From Daucus carota subsp. sativus (lineage: Eukaryota; Streptophyta; Magnoliopsida; Apiales; Apiaceae): 64,000 bases of DNA. Position 1 is the first letter of the stretch. Each line of letters begins with the position of its first letter. The stretch lies in contig NC_030383.2 in NCBI RefSeq assembly GCF_001625215.2, positions 6,212,779 to 6,276,778 on the forward strand, read 5' to 3'. Of this stretch, positions 49,701 to 59,300 are shown piece by piece. A model generated the notes under the pieces. That model saw nothing but the letters and a program-made list of their open reading frames with translations. It was not told the DNA's origin and searched no databases. The position numbers and the translations under genes were made by a program.

Positions 49701-51534
49701 TGCCGCTTCTTCGATCCGGAATTCCCAGCAAATCCTTGACTCCTCGAATACAATGGGATTTCACACCTGGCGAATCTTTCACTCTACCTCCTCTTATTAA
49801 GACCATAGAATGTTCCTGCAAATTATGACCTTCGCCTGGAATGTGAGCAAATATATCATGTCGATTGCTCAACCGTACTTTGGCTATCTTACGTGGAGCT
49901 GAATTAGGTTTTTTTTGGTGTTCTCGTTGGTACACGCGGGTGTACTCCTTGCTTGTGGGGACATTGATCCGAAGCTCGAGTACGGTCCGTGCGCCGTTTT
50001 TCTTCTCTATCATGACGAATCAATTGATTTAATGTAGGCATCGCTCTTTCCTTTGTATTTCCCCCGATATGATTAGTTGTATCCTTGTAGGTAGTTATCT
50101 TATATTGGTAACACAAGTGATCCAGCTTGTAGTTTTTAAAATGCAAAAAGAATAATATCACGGGCCATCTCTTCTTCTGCAACCCTCAGTTTTACTTGCT
50201 ATGCTAGTCCTTGTTATGTTTATTTACGTATGGAGTTGTAAAGAAGATTCGGATCTTGCATCGGAATCTATCTTATTTCCTCTTATTGATTCCTAGGGCA
50301 GTTTTTGTTTGATGAGAAAGTGCACTATATGGTAATATTTCATCGTGGGCAATATGCAGAATTCTGGTCAAATTGCTCCACTAGAAGAAATCATCAGGCT
50401 CAAAGAAAAATATTTATTCCGTGTATTGTTGGATGAGAGCAACTCAATTGGTGTGCTTGGTAGTTCTGGTAGAGGTTTAACTGAACATTGCAGGGTTCCG
50501 GTATGTTTCAGCCTTCAGGGGTGCTCTTGTTTAACTTATTCAAATATCTTTTGTACTTTTATTGTGCTATCGTTTTATATTGTAGATTGAGAAGATAGAT
50601 ATAGTGATGGCTGCCATGGGAAATGCTTTGGCTACGGAAGGCGGATTCTGCACAGGGAGTACTAGAGTTATTGACCACCAAGTATGGGGAAATATTTCTA
50701 TACCCACTTCCTCTAGAAAAAGTACTACTACCTAAATATAGCTTATCTTTGGTAGAATTGCAAGAAAGAAACAATATTACTTGTCATAATTTATAGATAA
50801 AACTGATGGTTGGTCGCACCTTAGCTTCAGTTTACTGATGTTTTTTATATTTTTGGGCAGCGCCTCAGTAGTTCTGGCTATGTCTTCTCAGCTTCGTTGC
50901 CCCCGTACCTAGCTAGTGCTGCAATCACTGCTATTAATATTCTGGAAGACAGTCCTCAACTGATTACGAACCTAAAGAAAAATATAAGCATACTGCACAA
51001 AGGTTTAGTTGCTCACTTGAAAATGATTTACAGATGCAATTTATTGGCTACTTTGTTGGTTGCCTGACATTAAGTAATGCTGACTGGGTTGTAACAATAT
51101 AATTTTCTCAAAACACCGCTGTTATTTTGGTTTCTGATATTTTAAGCATTTGCAGGACTATCAGATATAAGGGGTCTTGAAATTGCCAGTGATAAAGAGT
51201 CTCCCATTGTTTATCTCAGGCTAAGAAAATCAACTGGTTCACTTAAGAGTGACCAACAATTGCTTGAAGATGTTGTTGAACGCGTAAGTTGTCCTGATAT
51301 TCTTTATATTTAAACTATTTCAATTTTCCCATTTGCCTAACACATTTGCATGTGCAGTTATTGAAGGAAGAGAATATCTTTGTAACAACTTCGAAAAGAT
51401 CTACACTTGATAAATGCAATTTGCCTACTGGGATTAAATATTTCGTCTCTGCTGGTCACACTGAATCTGATCTAACAAAAGCATATGAATCAATGAAGAG
51501 GGTGGCAGCGAAAGTCTTAGATGGTGGTGACTAA
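40720..51534 (+). CDS. LCB1: Serine palmitoyltransferase subunit LCB1
   Basis: Twelve exons join in phase to 494 residues: 40720-40858, 40954-41048, 41123-41214, 42222-42315, 42390-42462, 42694-42826, 42967-43141, 50360-50500, 50586-50681, 50861-51002, 51156-51283 and 51358-51534. With LCB2 the protein condenses serine and palmitoyl-CoA, the first step of sphingolipid synthesis, in the ER membrane. A hydrophobic span ([16 protein letters not shown], about residues 48-63) anchors it. [14 protein letters not shown] carries Cys155, equivalent to the human C133 site, and [26 protein letters not shown] and [10 protein letters not shown] follow. At the PLP-lysine position it reads GNALATEGG, the expected loss of lysine in LCB1. 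Intron 7 spans 7.2 kb because of nested MITEs and mitochondrial-like DNA; all exons remain intact. Ends VLDGGD. Confidence 0.97.
44145..44744. mobile_element. Harbinger-type MITE hosting a Stowaway, in LCB1 intron 7
   Basis: The terminal repeats GAGCATCTCCAAGGG and CCATTGGAGATGTTC are inverted copies, flanked by TTA on both sides (44142-44144 and 44745-44747). These termini match those of the MITE pair at 6241-7049, so the family has at least three copies in this window. A Stowaway element is inserted within it. Confidence 0.85.
44402..44712. mobile_element. Stowaway MITE (nested)
   Basis: The canonical Stowaway termini CTCCCTCCGTCCC and GGGACGGAGGGAG are present in inverted orientation, flanked by TA dinucleotides (44400-44401 and 44713-44714). 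The element is 311 bp, Tc1/mariner class, non-autonomous. It lies wholly inside the Harbinger-type MITE and so inserted later. Confidence 0.95.
47190..47510 (+). mobile_element. LINE retrotransposon endonuclease fragment
   Basis: The plus-strand translation [20 protein letters not shown], then [10 protein letters not shown], then [10 protein letters not shown] matches the C-terminal part of the endonuclease domain of plant LINEs, where GLSDHSP is a signature. After a frame change it continues [19 protein letters not shown]. It is truncated at both ends and broken by at least one frameshift. Confidence 0.7.
47641..47949 (+). other. Unidentified open frame inside the mitochondrial-like block
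   Basis: An open frame of 102 codons includes the stretch [20 protein letters not shown] and ends NAIEVLDR. I do not recognise a family. Because it lies in a decaying organelle insertion, it is probably a remnant of an unnamed mitochondrial frame and not an expressed gene. No promoter or splice context supports it. Confidence 0.3.
48349..48365. repeat. Run of 17 G residues
   Basis: A second long poly-G run, inside the mitochondrial-like block. Its exact length should be treated with caution. Confidence 0.85.
48470..48780 (+). mobile_element. Ty1-copia gag fragment (degenerate)
   Basis: Translated pieces include [11 protein letters not shown], then [33 protein letters not shown], a stop at about 48686, and [19 protein letters not shown]. 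This order is typical of the copia gag region (UBN2-like). The fragment needs frame changes and has an in-frame stop, so it is dead. It lies within the mitochondrial-like block, either as an original mitochondrial passenger or as a later insertion. Confidence 0.7.
49663..50041 (-). pseudogene. rps12: Mitochondrial rps12 pseudogene (nuclear copy)
   Basis: From ATG at 50041 the minus strand reads [20 protein letters not shown] and on to TRTPKK. A +1 shift in a run of A residues (about 49906-49913) breaks the frame. The second frame continues [58 protein letters not shown] and YGAEKPKSI with the natural stop at 49663. Total 379 nt is one base over the normal 125-codon gene, so the damage is a single inserted base plus substitutions. 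rps12 is a core small-subunit protein in plant mitochondria; this copy, in the intron of a nuclear gene and in antisense orientation to it, should be non-functional. Neighbouring nad3, usually upstream of rps12 in plant mitochondria, is not seen. Confidence 0.93.
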
Positions 51535-52487
51535 CATTTTCAAATACACCATATGTGAAATCCAACGCCTCGAGTCTGAGTGGAGCAAGGATCTCATGGG
51601 AGATTATGCTGCAAGCCAGTTTAAAATCTATGTGATTTTGAATTATAATATAATTTCAGGTCCTGCGTTCATGCAAAAAGGGTGGCATATACTTTGAACT
51701 TGGATGGCAAGACGATAGGCCTGATAGTAATTTGTTGGCCTAGGAGCTGTGCATATTCTTTATTGATATCGATGTCATATTATTTTATTGGTATCAAGTA
51801 ATCGTATTTATAATATTTCTGAAAATTGGAAAACAGTGTTTGTCAGATCAGTTGATCATTGTTCGTTTAATCTCTTTTGTTAATCCATGGATTTATGAAG
51901 AATCAGATTTCCATCACACAGAATAAATGCTTGATTGATGTTAAAAACTACTTCCTATGTCCCCCAGTTACTTATCTCGAGTAACGGGAACTTAACATGT
52001 ATTTTAAATTTTTTATAGAATAAAATTTTATAAATTATTATATTTTATTTTACTTCCGAATAAAAATTTAATATTTAAATGTTTATTAAAAAAAGAAAGA
52101 TGTGAAAAATAACTTATAAAATTATAATTTATCTGCACGTTAAAATATGCGCCAAACAATATAAAAAAACTGGGGTCGAGAGAGGGATTATTATCCTCAA
52201 GTATTTCTACCTTATTACCAGAATAATTCCCACAGAGATCTGCAACTAATAAAGCCAAACATCTGCTTATTTAAGCGATCCATGGCCTTCTAGCCAATGC
52301 GAGGCTAAACTATGCCATCTCATGACGGCAAACATAGTCAATTTTCCGAAAACAGGACCATTATTTAAAATTTCCATAATCAGAGTTTAACAATCTTAAT
52401 GCCTGAACTTTATGAAACAAAGTAAAAGACTGAACATTACTACTAAGTGCAGAACATGAGACTATTAGATTCCTTCTGTCACGCAGT
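51535..52487. other. Convergent 3' spacer between LCB1 and the clathrin adaptor gene
   Basis: Both neighbouring genes end here, so their 3' UTRs fill much of the space. The segment about 51951-52190 has weak inverted ends (ACTTCCTATGTCCCCCAGTT and AACTGGGGTCGAGAGAGGG) that could be a decayed Stowaway element. No gene is seen. Confidence 0.4.
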
Positions 52488-54305
52488 TTAGTAAGGAGAG
52501 TGATAATTATACCCTCCTGGCTGCCCTGTAATGTAGCAACCATGAGTTCCACCTGTAACATTAGCTGAACCCACTTGGCCTTGCATCCCGTTGTTTGCAT
52601 ACTGCTGCCAAAGCCGTTGTTCCTGCACAAGCAAATGCTGCTTCATCTCCATGTCTGCCATCTGAACATAAGATGGCGGCGGAACCACAAGTGATGCTGC
52701 AAAAGGATCTTGATTTCCAACTGTTTGAACTGTTCCATCAGGCGCAGGCAGTGCCAGTGCTGGTGTTGAGCCTTTGCCTGTTCCAGGCAGTGTCACACTG
52801 CTCGCACTCCCAACATTTAGCTGAGCATTACTATTATGCTGTTTCACTGCACCTTGATCATACATGCCACTCAACAATAGTGAATCTATACCCCCTCCCA
52901 TGTCAGCCTTTTGCTTAGAAAGATTGCTAGCTGTCTCCACCAAGGTCAGCTCCCAATCAGCCTTACCCATCTCAGCAGCCGGTGTTTGCCAAGCTGAAGT
53001 CATGTCAGGCCCTCCATCTGATGGGAACACTTCCCACGAACCATCTGCATTTATGGGAGGAGCTTCAGAAAACAAAGCTAATGCCAATTTGTTGCCTTGA
53101 ACTTCAACTGACATTGCATTATCCTTTATATTAACTAGGTCTTCAGTTATCTGTTGAGCCTGTGGCTTTGGCTGGGCCTGAGGCATGGATAAATCATAGT
53201 CCTTCAGCGGAGGGAGTGCTTTTATTTCACTGAAATCAGGTAACTTCTCCTTCTGTATTACGGATGTATTAACTTCCATGGGCTTCTCTCTGCTGTTTCC
53301 CCTTATTGCCCTTTCCCTCAAGAACCCCTCAAGTTTCTCCATTAGTTTATCAGAAATCTCTTGCAGCTCAGGGTACTCTGTAGATCTTGCGATTCCTGTA
53401 TCCTTACACCAACTATAGAACCCCACAAGCTCATCAATCATTTTTGCAGCTCCGACATAAGTATCAAAACTTTTGAGACAACCTTCATATTCCATATCAG
53501 AATACCTGTCTAGCAAGATGTGCAGCACCTCACATAAATCAGCATAAAGCTTAAAACTCTCCTTCACAAGTGAATATACTGCAACAAGTATAATCTTGCT
53601 ATCCTTTGCAGCCCCATTTGGTCTACAAGCTAAAAACCGATCAAGAAGCCGAAGCAACTGATTTAACCTCTGCGAAACCTTCTCTGTCTTCATTTCCCTA
53701 AGTGGTGTCCCTTTCTCCCTAACTCCACGCACCACAGGTTCATCCAGATCACCATAAGCTCTTGGCCGATTGTTCCCTCCATGACCATATTCCACTCTAA
53801 ACTCTGAATACTTATCATCCAGACCACTCATTCTTCTGTCGTAAACAGAAAATTCAATCTTCTGATCTAGGTATAAAGCATAGCTCTTGACAAAGCCTGC
53901 ATGATCCCAAGAATATGCATGTGCTTCATCACGAAAACCTGACATATTCAACACCCTTGTCCCCTTTCGACTTGCATGCATCATTTCTTCCCCAAACAAT
54001 GGAGTCCCATCAACCAACAACTTCTGTACAAGCATCAGGGCTTTAATTGCCACAATCCAATCATGCGTTTTGCTTAACCTCTTAGAAATAGCAAACACAC
54101 AAGCATCAACATATCCTTTAGAGTGAGATGTGAGATTCAAAATCTCCCGTATATACTTATCATCAGCAGGCTCATCATCATGGCTAGTTGCCTTGACGAT
54201 CAAAACCTCGAGGTCTGGTGCAACATTACCAACAACTTTTGCAATGCCGATGCTTGTTTGATCTTTAACTGCTCCAATTGCCTTTCGGATCGTTGTGGGA
54301 GCCAT
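52488..54305 (-). CDS. ANTH/ENTH clathrin adaptor, PICALM4/ECA4-like
   Basis: The coding region is one uninterrupted exon of 605 residues starting MAPTTIRKAIGAVKDQTS. The N-terminal 140 residues or so form the ANTH domain: VKATSHDDEPADDKYIREIL carries the phosphoinositide-binding lysine/histidine cluster, and SKTHDWIVAIKALMLVQKLL and YALYLDQKIEF follow. Residues 200-330 give the rest of the CALM helical stack (LDRFLACRPNG; IDELVGFYSWCKDTG). The C-terminal 250 residues are low-complexity and hold an adaptor-type motif (DQDPF-like NQDPFAASL). Such proteins recruit clathrin to plasma-membrane PI(4,5)P2 during endocytosis. A Met four codons upstream of this start is in frame, but MAPTTIRK is the conserved family start and the acceptor TGACAG lies just upstream. 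The leader exon is probably near 54936-55030. Confidence 0.93.
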   Translation of the reverse strand: MAPTTIRKAIGAVKDQTSIGIAKVVGNVAPDLEVLIVKATSHDDEPADDKYIREILNLTSHSKGYVDACVFAISKRLSKTHDWIVAIKALMLVQKLLVDGTPLFGEEMMHASRKGTRVLNMSGFRDEAHAYSWDHAGFVKSYALYLDQKIEFSVYDRRMSGLDDKYSEFRVEYGHGGNNRPRAYGDLDEPVVRGVREKGTPLREMKTEKVSQRLNQLLRLLDRFLACRPNGAAKDSKIILVAVYSLVKESFKLYADLCEVLHILLDRYSDMEYEGCLKSFDTYVGAAKMIDELVGFYSWCKDTGIARSTEYPELQEISDKLMEKLEGFLRERAIRGNSREKPMEVNTSVIQKEKLPDFSEIKALPPLKDYDLSMPQAQPKPQAQQITEDLVNIKDNAMSVEVQGNKLALALFSEAPPINADGSWEVFPSDGGPDMTSAWQTPAAEMGKADWELTLVETASNLSKQKADMGGGIDSLLLSGMYDQGAVKQHNSNAQLNVGSASSVTLPGTGKGSTPALALPAPDGTVQTVGNQDPFAASLVVPPPSYVQMADMEMKQHLLVQEQRLWQQYANNGMQGQVGSANVTGGTHGCYITGQPGGYNYHSPY

Positions 54306-55030
54306 CAGCAAAAACACTCTGTCAACAAAAAATCTCTATTTCAGTATAGCTGTGCTTGTAAAATATTGCTAAATAAAAGCCAATCGAGAGTATTAAAAAG
54401 CAAGAACTCAAACAATGGGTTATGATCATTACTATTGATTGCTGTACTAAAAAATGTACTCCTCTCTCTCTCTCTCTCCCCTCCCTCCATGTATCCTTAT
54501 CCTCTCTCTCTCTCTCTCCCACCCCTCTCCCTCTCTCTCCTCCCTCTCCCCCCCTCCCTCCATGTATCCTTATCCTCTCTCTCTCTCTCCTCGTCCCTCT
54601 CCCCCCTCCCTCCATGTATCATCTCTCTCTCTCCCTCCTTCACTGTCCCCCTCCCCCTCCCCCTCTCACAGAGAGAAAATCGTGTATAAATTGGGTACAG
54701 TATATATATATAGTATATACGATCGGTATAATCAGCAATGATAAACAAAAGGGGGAAAGGGGGGTGGATGAATCTAGCGTGGTGAACGGTAATGATCGTG
54801 TATATACGTATGTATGGACGTAGAAGGGTGATATATGTAATGCACGCGAATTAAGGTGGTGTATCTCTCTCTCTGTGTGAGAGAGAGTGAATACAGAGAG
54901 AGATATTAAAAATGAAGAGGGGGATTAGAATTACCAGTTTCGGGGCCAACGACGACGGAGCGTTTCAGTAGTCAGTAGTCATCATCATCATATTCATAAA
55001 CCATACACTAGTATATATCTGCTCCAGCGC
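54306..55030 (-). promoter_or_regulatory. 5' leader and leader intron of the clathrin adaptor gene
   Basis: On the minus strand a likely leader exon ends CCCCGAAACTG|GTAATTC at about 54936. An acceptor TTGACAG lies about 15 bp before the start codon, giving an intron of about 615 bp. This is inferred from splice signals only. The intron is filled by the pyrimidine-rich tandem repeats at 54460-54670. Confidence 0.5.
54460..54670. repeat. CT-rich minisatellite array
   Basis: Three imperfect units each contain CCCTCCCTCCATGTATC followed by a CTCTCTCTCT run (around 54481, 54550 and 54604). Shorter CT and CCCCTC tracts surround them. The array lies in the probable leader intron of the clathrin adaptor gene. 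Confidence 0.9.
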
Positions 55031-56357
55031 AGCGTGTGTTTTTTACAGATCTATTTTCACCTTTTTACTGCTTACTGCCGTTTCTAAATTCACATCTCCT
55101 TCCCTAATTTAACTCCACTTGCCACTGTTCACATCCACAGATAAACATGAACTTGTATTCCAAATTGTTTGTCAATTTTTTTTTATAAAAATAACTCAAT
55201 TTTTTTTAAATAACTAACTATCCACAGATCAAATGAAGTATTTCAGTTGATATTATTAATATATATATATATATATATATATTATTTATATTGTTATTAT
55301 TTAAAATATAATTAACAAAAAATATGACATATAAAGATTTATAGTTATATTTTTTTATTTAATTTGGAGTTTCTTCGCACTTTTTCCGTTAAGATAATTT
55401 GAAATATTTTGGTGATTAGTATTTTAAGGACAATTGATCATTATAACTTATAAGACAGGTTTTTTGAAATTTTTAAAGCTTGAATTATATCGGAAAATGT
55501 TAGATCCGACGAGATATGAAATTATATTGTAGTCGATGTCATCGACAATATAAACATGTCCCATCCTATTTGAATTGAGAAATTATAGATTTAATAATAA
55601 ACAATAATAAACATATCATATTTATGTAAATAAATTGAGAGTCTGTAGTCTGGCACTGCAAAAACTTAAATTTTCCCACTCTATTGATTAAATAAAATCT
55701 TACTAAAATCAAAAAATCCATCTAGGTACCCATAAAATTTACGATAATAATATGTTTTTTACTTTACTTTGAATACTTGCAAAAGTAATAATATTAATAT
55801 TAATACGACAATAATAATATTACTACGATTCTGTTGAAACCTTAAATAATATATATAAAGTTTGGTCTACCAGTCAACGAATTTGCTTGACTTTGTTTCA
55901 ATAACAGCAGTAAACAATGGCAGTAAAAATATGTGACTAGCAAAATCTAGGTTTTCTACTAAAACTAAGAATTGTATTAACTTTCCAAAAAAAAAGACAC
56001 TACATCTTAAACTCCAGATCGAAAGAAAACGTCGAAACCTTGTCCAGGCAAACAAGAGACTCGAAACACATAAAACAAGCCACTAGTTCCGCTCTCTGTA
56101 AGAAAAACTACCTCTTCAAAATTTACACCATGGACTGAACTTCAACAATCCTTATGACAGAAGAAGATAGCACTGTCCTTTTCTTTCTAACCACTTCAAA
56201 GCTGCAACTACACTATACTCTACAAGTCTAAGCTCAAGTTTCCTACGCTAAGAAACTAAAATTTTGCAGCTTTGGTAAGAACACGATTCTGAGCCACATG
56301 AAAGGGTTACATACACTCATGGCTCAGCTGTGAACGCAAACTGTGCTCCAGCGACAG
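55031..56357. other. Spacer upstream of the clathrin adaptor gene and downstream of the TOPLESS-related gene
   Basis: This stretch is AT-rich with a (TA)n run at 55261-55282. The last 400 bp or so should be the 3' UTR of the TOPLESS-related gene. I see no gene or clear transposon. Confidence 0.5.
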
Positions 56358-59300
56358 CTACCTTTGGGGCTGATCTAAATTGGCTGCAACAGATGCAGTA
56401 CTAGGCCCAGCATTATTTTCTGGAGGTAACGTGCCCCATTTTCCTTCTGATTCTAGTGGCTCGAGTATATAAACTCCACCATCAGTTAATCCCAATGCGA
56501 ATTGAGTAGGTTCGGAAGGATGTGCCGCAATGACAAGTGGATAGACTCTTAAACTGCAAATCAATTATCAAATTGCCAGTAAGAAGAGAAGTTATAGATT
56601 AAGCCAAAATCAACACCACCTCTGACAGAAGATACTGACCTTGGATTTGCGGGCAGGTATGATGCAGGATTAATTCGACATCGCAATCGCAGTGATGTAG
56701 CAGTTAGAACACCCACACTTCCATCTTCAAAGCTCACATATATGGATTGGCTATCACAAGAATATGTAGCATGGGTGATTGGACCACTTGCTTCTCGCGG
56801 AACCCACTACATACAAGAGAAAAAATTTAATAGTGTTAATTTCAGAATCTATGCCCAATAATAAGTTGCCAGGAACCAATTACGAATTCCTGATACAGAT
56901 GACTATAATATGCCACCACAATAATATGCTGATGGTGCAGTAAAATGCATCATGCCGCATGACATTGAAAAAAATAAGCGTCGTGAAAACAATTTTAAAT
57001 AGTTACGACTATACACAATACCTGCTTGAGGCATTCAAGTTTAGGTGCTTCATAAATTGCTATCTGTGTTTCATGGACTGCTATCAGATGGGTCTGATCC
57101 TGGTGAAATTGCACACGGGTATCAGCAAGGGGAGCTGCAGCCCGACCTGCTGGAATTTGCAATTGTCTACTTGTTTGTTTTTCCCATCCATCTGTGCTCC
57201 AAACACATAGCTGTACAAACAAATAGCTATAATTGGCTGAACAAAAAACAACTTGTGTTCTAATAATGTATCTGGTTTGCCTGTAGCATTCTAGAAGCCC
57301 ATATGTTATTACTGATTTGGAACAAAGCTATTCCTAGTGACCACATATTCAGCAGTTTGGAACAAAAGCATGACCAAGAGGACATACATCATTCAATAGT
57401 AAAAACCCCAATCCTTAGGGCCAAATGTTCAGTAGATGCAAAATGTGAAATAAACTTATGTCAATAAATCCTTAGAAGTGTCAATGTAAACATAACAAAT
57501 AATATATATTCACAAATTATATATGCAGTCTGAAGGGAGCTTAGAAGTATAAAACAAATTTACATGTGAATATCAATCTCTCCCTTTTAATGAAGCCAGC
57601 TACTGTAGAATGTAACCATGTAGAAAGCATGAAGTAATTTATGTAAATTGATACTTGATCATTTATCCCTTGTTTTAATTTACTACCAGTCGCAATAATT
57701 TAAGGTACAATATAAAACAGAGAAGACGAGGGCCTCCAATCTTACCTGAGAATCAGCACCTGAAGATATGAGCACATTAAGAACATTTGAAAAAGCAAGA
57801 CCTGTGATTCTTTTATGATGTCCTTTTAGTTTTGTTTTGACCTGCAAAAAGAGAATGCCATAAATGAGCACGCTGACTTACAGCTTGCGGTTAATCCCGC
57901 TGTAAACCAAGCTATTATTGCGAAAATTGGTGAATATATGCCACACATTTAATCTATCAAACAACGTTTCGTCTAAGGGACAACCTCATCGACTCGGACA
58001 TTGTATATTTGGATAGAAGAGTCCTCCATGCCTATTGCAATAATATTGTTGTCTTGTGGGTGAAATGCTAGAAAAGACGCTGCTGGTGGAGGCGGCATGA
58101 ACGTTGTCATAGTCTGCATTTACCACGACAAAAAAAATACAGATTTTGAGAAATGTAGTTTGATGCAATATTATTCAAGGTAACATAGAAATTCCTAATG
58201 CCAAATCCCTTTAACTAAAAGTAAAAATCTAGAGTTTAACTAGCTTTGAGATATAAAACTAAAATTAGATGGCCACAAATATGATAAAGAAACATCAGAT
58301 ACCCTACCTTAGCCTGTCGGTGAATCAGAGTTGATTTGATGTCAACAAACTTAAAAACTATTAAAATATCAGTGAAAGGAGATTTATATTTTACGGTCGT
58401 TGTTTCATAACTCTTTGGATAAAATTTGCCTTAGTAACATGCATCGCTAGTATCTAAAGAACATCATAAAAGTAAAGCATCAGTATAGTTTGAAAGAGAA
58501 ACAAAGAAGATACCTTAAATGTCATCATATTGAATAGAGAGATTTTCCCTCCAGAAGCTGACATGACATAAGAATCATTCTTAGACAATGCAAAGCACGG
58601 AACTGCATCCTCAGGATTTCTGTCACTGATGTCATTCGTCATTAAAATTCCACTGGTTGGCTGCCACAGTTGAGGTGCAATACTAGCAGTTGCCTGCAAA
58701 CAAAATAGTGAATTGAATAAGCTCACAGATATCAATCTCTTTTAAGTTTTGGTCCTAATCACGCAATACCTTTCCAGAAGTATTTCGTTCATTTCTTTGC
58801 CACTTCCAGAGCTTGTGGACAGCATTTGCTGCTAGTGCCAATATAGCTACCCCTGAGTTTGTATATATCAACCTTGAAACCTATACAAATGTAAAGGCAG
58901 TCAAACAGTTACAACGGATAATTATTGAAATTTTAAAACAGGTTCACAGTCAACACTTTGTATAATTATATATAAAAAAAAAATCAGTAAACTATGCCTA
59001 CACACAGATCAGTCATCAATTTACATGTCCATCTTCGAAAGATTTTCTAAAGCATGCAGGGGCTTATATCTCTGGGGCAGACAGAACAGAACCGACATAG
59101 ATGTAGAAGAAGCTATTGGCTAGTAATAGAAGCTGACAACTTTGGGGTGTGTTCCAACTGATGTTCATTAAGACTAAAAATTTACAAAAGGCCAGCAATA
59201 ATATGAGCCTCTTCTCCTCTGGGCATGAAGGCATCAGTGCAATTATCACGTCAACATGCATTAAAATACTGATTGTTAAAAGCACCCATTGTATTACCAT

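Larger units (their letters stand above)
45500..50110. mobile_element. Mitochondrial-DNA insertion (NUMT) in LCB1 intron 7
   Basis: Base composition changes abruptly to about equal G+C and A+T, unlike the AT-rich intron around it. The block contains a recognisable mitochondrial rps12 at its right end, plus fragments of LINE and copia elements of the sort found in plant mitochondrial genomes. It also has many short non-nuclear-looking frames (for example 46916-47131 minus and 47641-47949 plus) that I cannot name. The left boundary is only approximate (45490-45620). The right edge falls between the rps12 start at 50041 and the normal intron end before 50359. About 4.6 kb in all. Single or multiple insertion events cannot be distinguished. 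Confidence 0.75.

Noticed and set aside
50150-50300. Possible nad3 next to rps12
   Set aside because: nad3 normally lies upstream of rps12 in plant mitochondria, but no translation here resembles it.
51951-52190. Possible decayed Stowaway element
   Set aside because: The ends match the consensus only loosely and no TA duplication could be fixed, so it is only mentioned in the spacer entry.
54322-54823. Several long frames in both strands
   Set aside because: They are produced by the CT-rich minisatellite and encode only low-complexity Ser/Leu/Pro or Arg/Glu runs.
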